The notes under the pieces: model-generated
Seen by the model: only the letters and a program-made list of their open reading frames with translations
Told to the model about the DNA's origin: nothing
Database searches by the model: none
Source: Lewinellaceae bacterium
GTDB taxonomy: Bacteria > Bacteroidota > Bacteroidia > Chitinophagales > Saprospiraceae
Length of the DNA stretch: 35,632 nt
Assembly (NCBI GenBank): GCA_947459655.1
Contig: CANHEE010000018.1
Span: 1 to 35,632 of the forward strand
Reading direction: 5' to 3'
Shown: piece after piece, positions 24,239-33,300 of the stretch
How the letters are laid out: every line of letters starts with the position of its first letter
How positions within the stretch are numbered: position 1 is the first letter of the stretch
Program-made: the position numbers and the translations under genes

Positions 24239-27200
24239 CTACCATTTCATCAGCATAATATCACCGGTATAATTTTTCACCTCGCCATCGGTGAACTCTA
24301 CTTGTGCATGGTAAGTGAATACTGCTGGGTTCATCAGATTGCCTCTGTAGTATCCATTCCAACCCCGTTTTTCATCCTGCGACTCGGCTTTGGTGAAATT
24401 TTTATCTTCATATACCAGCGTACCCCAACGATCATAAATTCTAAAGAAGTTGACCTTGACCGTCTCATCTCCGAGATAGATTCTGATGAGGTCGTTGTTT
24501 CCATCTACATTTGGTGAAAAGGTATTGGGGATATACACTCTTCGAACCTTGTTAACTATAATCTGAATGATGTCAGATGCTGAGCATCCCTCTTCATCCC
24601 ATACAGTTACACGGTAGTTTCTGGTGACATTCGGTTTAGCAATCGGAAACTGACAGGTATCGCAGCTTAATCCTTTGCTTGGACTCCAAAGAATTTTAGA
24701 CATCTGAAACTTGGTAGCCGGCGTGATGACCACACTGTCACCGTAATTGATCGTAATGTCTGGTCCAAGTGATACCTGAATAGAGTCACTATCCGCAACA
24801 TTTGGCTTGGCAGTCCAGTTACAGTTTCTATTGGAAGACTCACGAATGACGACCTGGTGCTCACCCGGAGAGAGGTTTCTGATCATGTATGGAATACCAG
24901 GGATGTCGCCTTTGTCCGATCCGTCGAGATCGTATGTAAACTTACCACTTCCGCCTTCAATACTCTGAATGGTTATGGTTCCCAGTCCTGTAAGACAGGA
25001 TGCAGCTTGTGCGACCATTAGTATCTTCAAAGGCTTCGGTTCAGTTATTTCATATTCACCCGAAGCAGTACACCCAATGGCATCTGTTACGGTTACTCTA
25101 TATTTTCCTGAGGGAAGTCCTTCAATTGTACCGGTGTTTTTACCATCAGACCAAACAAATGTGTACGGTGCGAGCCCTATGGTACTTAGTAAGATTGAAC
25201 CATCTGTCAAGCCGTTGCAACTGATGTTTTTCACCTGAGCATCAAGGGAGAGCGAACCGAATGACAGTTTGTACGTACCCAGAAAAGGTGGACAGCTTCC
25301 GGTAGGAATGCTCGTTGAAATAATGCGGTACGTTGTAGTGTTTTGAGGTGAAACAATGATGGTGTCACCATCATTTATTCCTTTTACTGTAAAAGTATTT
25401 CCATTATCGTCCCCATATACCATATCAAAGACACCTGCAAAGCCGCTGACATTAATTTTAAGTGCGACGGGTAGTTTTGAACATATGCTCGTAGGGCCAC
25501 TTAAGGTAACGCTTACAGAATCCCTGAAATAAAATTTTATGTTGACTGTGCTGTCACAGCCTCTATTGGCCGCTTTCGCGAGTATCTCAACCCCTTCAGG
25601 TCGGGAAATGTCATACCTTCGTCCGTTAACCAACCTGAATTCGCTATGGCAAAGTGTGTCTGACAGTGATCCTGTCGTATTCACTTTTATCACGTCGATG
25701 CCTGCTGATGAGGTACAGCCGTTCAGGTCTGTCACGGTTACTTTGTAATTTCCGGGAACTGAGGTGGTAATGGTTTGGCTCGCCGCTCCTGTAGACCAGC
25801 TGTATTTCTGGTAGCCGACGCCGGCACTAAGTGTATTGCTGTTTCTGCCGCAAATAACGTCTGAGCCGGAAATAGTAGGAGGTGTTATGGAGGACTGCTG
25901 AACGATTACCGATGCGGTTCCGGAACAACCTGTGCTGGTGCTGACAGTTATGTTGTATGTGCCGGGCGTATTGACCTGAATACTGTTTTTTGTTTCATTT
26001 GTGGACCATAGGTAATTATCGAAAAAAATCTGTACGGAAAGCGTGGTGCTTTTTCCGGAGCATACAGACAAGACCCCATCAATCTTTGGATTCAGGTTGC
26101 CCTGAATGGGAATTGTGGTATTATCAATTCCTTTACAACCATTCATATCTGTTACTGTCACGGTATGAGTTGATCCTGCTTTTGCATAAATGCTGCTGGT
26201 TGAACTTCCGTCAGACCACAGATAAGAGCTGAACGGATCAGTGAGGCTTATTTTGACGGAGTCTAGCGGACATATGGCTTTGTTCCCAGTAATTCGTGGA
26301 ACAGGGTTTGGGTTGACTGTGACATTGATTGTCTGTGTAGCAGTACAACCATTTGTATCAGAAATGGTGACACTATAATTACCTGCCTTAGCAACTGTTG
26401 TACCTGCGTTGAGGTCGCCGTTGCTCCAGCTGTACATACTGAAAGGAAGACTGGTGGACAAAACAGTGCTGGCTCCATCACAGATCAGAGTGTCGCCCAA
26501 TATGGCAAATGCGGGAACCGGACTCCTCACTACTGAGATGGAAGATGAACCTGTGCACAACCCATTGCTGACTGTTACGGCGTAGTTTTTTTCTGAAGAA
26601 GCCTGAATAGTCCTCGTGGTTTCGCCAGTATCCCAAATATAGGTGCTGAAACCGGCTCCTGCATCGAGGGTCGTGCTTTTACCATTGCAAAAAGACGGTG
26701 TGCCTGAGATTGAGAATACCAGATTGCCGTTTGACGTGATTGCCTTGGAATCACTGCCTTTACATCCTCTTGCATCGGTCACAGTCAGGGATACAGTTCC
26801 CACCTGACTGATAATGATGTTTTTTGCGGTTTCACCGGTTGACCAGAGATATGAGTTGTATACATTTCCCGCATCCAATAGTGTGCTGGAACCGGTGCAT
26901 ATGGAGGTTGAACCTGTAATATTCGGTTTCGGATTTGGAAATTCGGTAATATTTTTCGTTGCCGTAGCCGTACACCCATTTCCATCCTGAACAGTTACCT
27001 GATAGGTGGCCGTGCCGCTTGCATTGATGGTTGCTGCTACCGCCCCTGTAGACCAGCTGTAACTTGAAAAAGTTGGGGTAGTAGCAAGTGTCAAGTTAGT
27101 TCCCTGGCAGTAGGAAGCATTGCCGCTAATGTTCACTACAGGTTGGTTGTAGGCATTAATGGTTACACCTGCAAGTCCCGTGCAACCATTTGAATTGGTA

Positions 27201-30200
27201 GCGGTAATGGTATAGTTACCTTGTCCGACCGTAATAGAAGGACTGTTGCTGCCAGTTGACCATTTATAGCTGCTGTAGTTGCCTGTGATACCCAGTGTTG
27301 TATTTTTCTGTGGACAGACATTGAGACTTCCTGTGAAAGCAATATTGACGGGATCATCGCTGATGATTTTTGTAGCCAACGCCTTACAGCCATTCAGGTC
27401 GGTGACTGTAACTGTGTGGGTACCACTTCCCAGAATTGCAGAAGCTGTGGTTTGTCCATCTGACCATAGGTATGCACTAAATATGCCACCACTTACGCTC
27501 AAATTGCCTTTGCCTCCGACGCATACCGCAGAGACACCATTAATTTGTGGCGTTGGCGAGGGGTAGCCATTGATGATAACGCTATTCGAGGCCGTACAAC
27601 CATTTACATCGGTCACAGTAAGAGTAAAAGTACCCGACTGCGTAGCAAAAATGCCTGGTGTGTTCTGGTTATTGCTCCATTGGTATGAATTATAACTGGT
27701 AGGGCTTGCCGTTAAAGCAGTTCCGGAACCCGGACAAAAACTATTGTTGCCACTTATACTGACAGTTGGCGACGGAAACTGACTTACAGTTACTGAAACT
27801 GATCCTGTACAGCCGGTTGCAGCATTACTTACGGTAACTGAGTAGACGCCTGCGGAAGTAACAGTCGTGCTTTGTGTATTTGCTCCATTAGACCAACTAT
27901 ACGTGCTGAATGGGCTGCTCACAGTGAGGGAGACCGAGCCGTTTCCACATATTTTTCCAACCGGTGAAAGCGTAGGGGTAAGCTGTGCGCCTGGATTGAC
28001 CGTTTTAGTGTCTGTACTTGTACAACCGGTCGGGTCTGTTACCGTTACCGAATAGGTTCCCGGACCATTTATTGCCAATGTTGGGCCGGAAGAACCATCA
28101 TTCCATTGGTACGATGAATAGGGGTTATTCAGTGTCAGATTGGAGTTAAACCCACTGCAGATGTTTGCTGGAGCAGTAATGGATACAGGAGCAACGCTTC
28201 CTGCAGTAACTGTAAATGACTTTAACTGTGTGCAACCTGACAGGTCTGTAATCGTAACTGTGTAACTACCCGGATTTGTAACCGTGATGGAATTTACGGT
28301 ATTTCCCATTGCACCATTTGACCATTTGTAATAGAAGAATCCGCTGCTGGCACTAAGGTCTACACTGCCTGAGTAAGGTGCTGAAGTGCCGCATAATTTC
28401 CCCGTCTGGGTGGTAGAGGCTGCATTGGGAACAGATAAAATAATATTTGTGTTTCCGCCCAGGTAGCAGGTTGACGGTGACGGTGTAAAAGTAACATTGT
28501 AGGTTCCGGAGGAGAGTGCCGTACCATTAAAAGTCGGCGAAGCTGTAACACCTGGTCCAGACCATGATCCTGCGGGGACCGGACTAGGACTGCTAATAAG
28601 GTTATTCAGGTTCAGGCTATTTCCCGCACACAGGGTTGCTGTATTAAATGTCATCGGTTGTGGGGCCTGTACATTGACTGTAACATTTGCAGGGTTTGAC
28701 TGACACGAATTGTCTGAAACATTTGCTATGCCGACCACTACAGAATAGGTATAAGAGCCCGGCGTGGTTGGTGCCTGTGCCGAGTTGACCACAACGGTGT
28801 GTGGAAGTGTATTATTGGTTGTCATACTGCTATATCCACTTGGTCCTGTCCAGGTAAATTTGGCCAGAAAGGGGAATGGAGTGGGAAGCGGTATCGTTCC
28901 AAATATGGGTACGGTGACAGTTCCACTGGTCACCGTAAGGTTTATAGGTTGCCCGGGACAGATATTCACAGGTGTAGTCACCTGAAACGTGGCAGGAGGA
29001 GGATATCTAATGATATCAAAATTGTCTGACCACTTACATCCACCGGGATCAGTTACAGTTACCGAGTAGGATGATGTGGTGAATGGATTTGGAATCACCG
29101 GAGCAGGTGTGGTTGCCGTGGGTGTAGGACTGCTGGTAGAACTAAGACCAGGTCCGACCCACTGATAAGTTGATCCTGCCGGAGGGGGAGGAGTACCGAC
29201 AACCGCGAGCGGGACGGGTATCCCACCACAAACCGTTATATCCGGTATCGCAGTGTAGTTTGGAGCTCCGTTTACAGTAATGTCTTTTGTCGCTGTTGCA
29301 GAACACCCTGGTCCTGTGGTAACGGTAACACTGAAGGTATAAGTTCCTGCCGAGAGGTTAAGGCTGACCCCCGGTGGATTATATGCTGTTGAATTGTAGC
29401 CGGCAGGACCTGACCAAGAATAGGTAGCACCTGCAATCTGGGTGGTAGTTAAAGAGGGCGTTATTGTTTTTGGAACCGAAGCACAAAGGATGCCATTTGG
29501 GCTGAGCGCAATGGACTGTGGTGGTGGTGGAGTACATGGGAGGGCAGGAAAGCAATCGTTTCCTCCATCTCTACTGGTTGCCACGCCGGCGGGATCGAGA
29601 GTAACATTAGAGCCATCTGTTCCAGGAAAACCTCGTACATCATAAGTAACACTATAGGTACAGCCTCCAACAGTTATAGTAATTGTCTTTGGGCAGGGTG
29701 CAGGCGCACCGGGACAGGATGCATTAGGATTATTGAGAAAAAAGCCATTTGAGGATGTGTAATCTCCAGAAACCACATAGATGGGCCCCTGTCCACAAAG
29801 GTTGCTAAGGTTTTGCGTAAACGTCAGTCCATGATTGGAAACGACTGCAATTACCTTTGCATTTGCCGGAATTATACCACCTGGTGGAGAAACAAATACC
29901 GGAGGTGCGCAGGCAGGCATCGCCATGTTATTCAGTTGAGCGGCTATGGCAGGATCTGCAGCGAAATTACTAGAAGCAGGCGGTCCAGAAGTGGAGCCGG
30001 TCATTTGTATTGAGTTGGCATTAATGGGCGAACTTCCATTTGTTATGGTCACGAATTCGTTCCACCCTTCCTGACTGGTGCAGGCATCAATAATGATTTT
30101 ATTCAAAACAGGCCCTCCGGGGCAACCTGAGGGCGATACAGTCCACGTTTGTGACAGCGCAAACTGTATAGCAAATACAGCAGCAAATGAGCAGGCAATA

Positions 30201-30211
30201 AGCTTCTTCAC
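24239..30211 (-). CDS. Giant secreted Ig/SprB-like repeat protein with T9SS type B (gliding-motility-associated) C-terminal domain, copy A
   Basis: Predicted 1990-aa cell-surface protein. The start is GTG 30211, giving Met-Lys-Lys and a clean signal peptide ending Ala-Leu-Ser-Gln. Residues ~30-215 weakly resemble a lamin-tail-like domain. Four diverged Ig-like modules (~225-600) follow, then thirteen ~70-residue repeats (~600-1500) built on Tyr-x-Trp-Ser-x-Gly, Tyr-x-Val-Thr-Val-Thr-Asp-x-Asn-Gly-Cys and a second Cys, suggesting a disulfide per repeat. A distinct Cys-containing module with Gly-Cys-Asp-Ser follows, then one canonical SprB-type repeat ending Val-Thr-Asp-Ala-Ile-Gly-Cys. The last ~100 residues are the CHU_C/type B sorting domain (Pro-Asn-Thr-Phe-Ser-Pro-Asn-Val-Asp-Gly, Asp-Arg-Trp-Gly, Gly-Trp-Asn-Gly). 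Family knowledge points to an adhesin or gliding-related surface fibre; the ligand is unknown. A 90-bp gap separates it from paralogue B. Confidence 0.92.
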   Translation of the reverse strand: MKKLIACSFAAVFAIQFALSQTWTVSPSGCPGGPVLNKIIIDACTSQEGWNEFVTITNGSSPINANSIQMTGSTSGPPASSNFAADPAIAAQLNNMAMPACAPPVFVSPPGGIIPANAKVIAVVSNHGLTFTQNLSNLCGQGPIYVVSGDYTSSNGFFLNNPNASCPGAPAPCPKTITITVGGCTYSVTYDVRGFPGTDGSNVTLDPAGVATSRDGGNDCFPALPCTPPPPQSIALSPNGILCASVPKTITPSLTTTQIAGATYSWSGPAGYNSTAYNPPGVSLNLSAGTYTFSVTVTTGPGCSATATKDITVNGAPNYTAIPDITVCGGIPVPLAVVGTPPPPAGSTYQWVGPGLSSTSSPTPTATTPAPVIPNPFTTSSYSVTVTDPGGCKWSDNFDIIRYPPPATFQVTTPVNICPGQPINLTVTSGTVTVPIFGTIPLPTPFPFLAKFTWTGPSGYSSMTTNNTLPHTVVVNSAQAPTTPGSYTYSVVVGIANVSDNSCQSNPANVTVNVQAPQPMTFNTATLCAGNSLNLNNLISSPSPVPAGSWSGPGVTASPTFNGTALSSGTYNVTFTPSPSTCYLGGNTNIILSVPNAASTTQTGKLCGTSAPYSGSVDLSASSGFFYYKWSNGAMGNTVNSITVTNPGSYTVTITDLSGCTQLKSFTVTAGSVAPVSITAPANICSGFNSNLTLNNPYSSYQWNDGSSGPTLAINGPGTYSVTVTDPTGCTSTDTKTVNPGAQLTPTLSPVGKICGNGSVSLTVSSPFSTYSWSNGANTQSTTVTSAGVYSVTVSNAATGCTGSVSVTVSQFPSPTVSISGNNSFCPGSGTALTASPTSYNSYQWSNNQNTPGIFATQSGTFTLTVTDVNGCTASNSVIINGYPSPTPQINGVSAVCVGGKGNLSVSGGIFSAYLWSDGQTTASAILGSGTHTVTVTDLNGCKALATKIISDDPVNIAFTGSLNVCPQKNTTLGITGNYSSYKWSTGSNSPSITVGQGNYTITATNSNGCTGLAGVTINAYNQPVVNISGNASYCQGTNLTLATTPTFSSYSWSTGAVAATINASGTATYQVTVQDGNGCTATATKNITEFPNPKPNITGSTSICTGSSTLLDAGNVYNSYLWSTGETAKNIIISQVGTVSLTVTDARGCKGSDSKAITSNGNLVFSISGTPSFCNGKSTTLDAGAGFSTYIWDTGETTRTIQASSEKNYAVTVSNGLCTGSSSISVVRSPVPAFAILGDTLICDGASTVLSTSLPFSMYSWSNGDLNAGTTVAKAGNYSVTISDTNGCTATQTINVTVNPNPVPRITGNKAICPLDSVKISLTDPFSSYLWSDGSSTSSIYAKAGSTHTVTVTDMNGCKGIDNTTIPIQGNLNPKIDGVLSVCSGKSTTLSVQIFFDNYLWSTNETKNSIQVNTPGTYNITVSTSTGCSGTASVIVQQSSITPPTISGSDVICGRNSNTLSAGVGYQKYSWSTGAASQTITTSVPGNYKVTVTDLNGCTSSAGIDVIKVNTTGSLSDTLCHSEFRLVNGRRYDISRPEGVEILAKAANRGCDSTVNIKFYFRDSVSVTLSGPTSICSKLPVALKINVSGFAGVFDMVYGDDNGNTFTVKGINDGDTIIVSPQNTTTYRIISTSIPTGSCPPFLGTYKLSFGSLSLDAQVKNISCNGLTDGSILLSTIGLAPYTFVWSDGKNTGTIEGLPSGKYRVTVTDAIGCTASGEYEITEPKPLKILMVAQAASCLTGLGTITIQSIEGGSGKFTYDLDGSDKGDIPGIPYMIRNLSPGEHQVVIRESSNRNCNWTAKPNVADSDSIQVSLGPDITINYGDSVVITPATKFQMSKILWSPSKGLSCDTCQFPIAKPNVTRNYRVTVWDEEGCSASDIIQIIVNKVRRVYIPNTFSPNVDGNNDLIRIYLGDETVKVNFFRIYDRWGTLVYEDKNFTKAESQDEKRGWNGYYRGNLMNPAVFTYHAQVEFTDGEVKNYTGDIMLMKW
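25700..28410 (-). repeat. Thirteen in-frame ~210-bp tandem repeats in copy A
   Basis: The protein motif Tyr-x-Trp-[Ser/Asn/Asp] recurs about every 70 codons, thirteen times, from about residue 625 to 1465. Spacing between adjacent motifs was counted as 70 residues for one pair, and the whole span fits that period. Boundaries are approximate. Repeats are clearly diverged at DNA level, so this is an old array rather than recent slippage. Confidence 0.85.
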
Positions 30212-30238
30212 GGAAAAAAATTTTTAATACAATCCGGT

Positions 30239-30257
30239 CGGGAACATTGTATTCCCG
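30239..30257. repeat. Hairpin between the two giant repeat-protein genes
   Basis: CGGGAA (30239-30244) pairs with TTCCCG (30252-30257) around a 7-base loop. It lies in the 90-bp gap between the stop of copy B and the start of copy A. A run of T occurs about 20 bases further along the minus strand, too far for a standard intrinsic terminator. I see no clear -33/-7 promoter in this gap, so the two genes may be co-transcribed. Confidence 0.45.
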
Positions 30258-30301
30258 GTTCATGTGCTTTTCAGGTCTATATTTTGGTGGCCGAATCCAA
30301 A

Positions 30302-33300
30302 CTACTGTTTCAGTAGCATAAAATCTCCGGTGTAGTTTTTGGTTTCACCATCAGTAAATTCAACCTGTGCAGAATAGATGTACACTCCGGGGTTAAGCAA
30401 TTTTCCTCTGAAGTAACCATTCCACCCACGTCTGTCATCCTGTGCATCTTCTTTAGTAAAATCACGATCCTCGTACATCAGTTCTCCCCATCTATCGAGT
30501 ATTCTGAAGTAATTAACTTTTACGGTTTCATCACCGAGATAGATTCGGAACAAATCGTTGTTTCCGTCAACGTTGGGACTAAAGACGTTTGGTATGAACA
30601 CCCTTCTGATCTGGTTGACGATAATCTGCACCTCATCTGTGGCAAGACAGCCGTTTTCATCCCATACTTTCACAATATAGTTTGAAGTAGCCTTGGGTTT
30701 GGAGATAGTAAACTGACAAGTGTCGCAATTGAGATAGGTGGCAGGAGTCCACTGAATTTTGCTCATCTGGAAATTGGTCACTGGTGTCAGCACTATGCTG
30801 TCACCATAAACCAGCGTAATATCTGGGCCAAGATTGACAGTCAAGGCTTTACCTTGGGCTACATTGATATTACCGGACCAGTTGCATTCATCTGCTGATG
30901 CTTCCCTGATGGTAACGATATAGTTGCCTGCGCCCAGATTTGGTATTTTAAAAGGAGTTACATTGATGGGATTAAAAATTGTGCCATCTATACTATATAC
31001 AAAATTGCCGGAACCCCCTTTGATTGAATCAATGGTAATGCTACCACTGGAAGGGTTGCAGGTAAGTGAATCTGAAGAAAGGGTTGCAGAAATAGGCAGC
31101 GGTTCGCTGATGCTGATGTCTGCTGAGGCAGTGCAACCAATGGCATCTGTTACTGTGAATTTGTAAACTCCTGTTTTGAGGTCAGTAATTCCTGCAGTTG
31201 AGGCACCGAAGTCCCAGCTGTAATTGAAAGGAGGAATACCTTTTCGGACCTGTATATCAGCAGAGCCATTGTTTTTTCCGCTACAAGTAATCTGGGACAC
31301 CTGTGTACTGATTTCAATTGGTGAGACAGTCACTTTTGCCGCACCGAGCACAAGTGTACAATTGCCATTGGCGATACTAACTGTGCTGATTCTGTAAATC
31401 TTTGTTTTGTCTGGATTTACTGTAAGGGTATCTCCGTTTTTGACATTGGTCAGATTGATTTTCCCACCATCACTGTCTTCCACGACAGCATTAAAGGCGC
31501 CGTTGTATCCGGTCACATTCAGCACAAGTTTGACAGGTGAAGCTGAACAGACAGTCTTATCTCCATCAAATCCAATGTTGATATCGGGCCTAAAAAACAG
31601 CTGTATGGTCAGGATGCTGTCGCACCCACCGCCGGCTGCACCGATGAGCGTTTCTGTACCGGAGGATTTGCTGAAATCATAGCGATTGCCGTTGAATACT
31701 CTGAAATCACTTTTGCAAATTGTATCTCTCAAGCTGCCGGTAACATTTTTGAGTTGTAAAAAGGCGCTGTTGCTACCTTTGCAACCCGCAGCAGTGGTGA
31801 CTGTAACGGTGTATTTTCCGGGACTGGAAATGTTTGTTTTCTGTGCTTTGTCGCCGTTAGACCATAGGTATGTGTTGTATCCTGATCCTGCGTCAAGGGT
31901 GGTCGTTCTGCTTCCACAAATAAAAAGGTTACCCGTTATCAATGGTGCCGGGTTGGGGTTTTCACTGATGGTGATGTCTTTCGAACCGCTACAGCCAGAG
32001 GAGGAAGTGACGGTTACGCTGTATTTGCCAGCTTTGTTGACGGTTATCTCAGGTGTCGCCTGCTGGTCCGACCACTTGTAGGATGCGTAGACTGCATCCA
32101 GGCCCAACACTACAGAGTCACCCTTGCAGAAAGATGTTGGTCCCGTGATTAGCGGATTCAGGTTGCTTTTTACATCAACATCCTTGGAAGCAGAATTAAT
32201 GCAGCCGTTGTTATCGGTCACACTTATTTCGTATTTTCCGGGTTGATTGATCTCGATGGTATCTGTTGCTTTACCATTGGACCATCGGTATGCTTTGTAT
32301 TTTTCAGACAGGCTGAGTATGGTTTTTTCCCCGAAGCAGATGGTGGCCTGACCAACTACCGTCGGTACAGGCAGCGGATTGACCACTAATTTTACACTAT
32401 CGCGGTTTGTGCATCCTTTAGCATCCTTCACATTGACGTAGTAGCTGCCGCTTGTTGAAGAAGATATAGAATTACCGGTTTCACCTGTAGACCAAAGATA
32501 ACTGGCGTAACCGGTTTGAACGGAAAAGTTTACAGACTGGCCTGCGCACAAGGCGGTGTCTTTGCTGGTATTCAAGACCGGAAGTGGATTCATTTTTACC
32601 TGGATAGAATCTACGCCTTTACATGCACCATTGTTTACTGTCACTTTGTAGGTGCCACCTTTGTTGATGATGATTCCTGTTGCACTTTGGCCAGATGACC
32701 ATTTGTATCCGCCAAATGCTCCATTAACGCTCAGGTGCAAGGTGTCGTTTTCACAAAATTCTTTTTTACCGGTAATCTGAGGCTTGAGGTCCGGTTCTTT
32801 GGACAGCAAAAAGCTTGTGCTGCCGGTGCACCCGTTTAGGGCAGTAACCGTCACAAAGTAGCTTGTAAAAGATCTTGCAGCAAGGTCTTTTTTTGTCGAA
32901 CCATCCGACCATTTATAGGCGGAATAATTTTCCGTTAGGGAAAGCAGAGATGTATCACCTGCGCAGATACTGTTCTTTCCAATGATTATTGGTTTTGGAC
33001 TGACTGCAGATGTTATGGTTATTTGATTTGTCGCGGTGCATCCATTGATATCCTGAACAGTCACACTGTATGTATTTGCAGCAGCTACATTGATACTTTG
33101 GGTGAATTGTCCTGTACTCCAGCGGTAAATACTGAATGGAATATTGGTGGACAATGCACTTGTTGTTCCTTCACAGAAGGATGCATTCCCAGTTATGGAT
33201 ACTGTAGGTAAGGAGTTTTTAGTAACAATCACCGAAGAATTGCCCGTACAGGAACCGTTGCTCACGGTCACGGAATAGGTATTAGAGGAAGTTACTATGA

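Noticed and set aside
31686-32081. Antisense open frame inside the repeat array (also 33951-34439 and several others)
   Set aside because: The predicted products only mirror the repeat (recurring Val-Thr-Val-Tyr-x-Pro segments) and come from the reverse reading of the Val-Thr-Val-Thr-Asp units.
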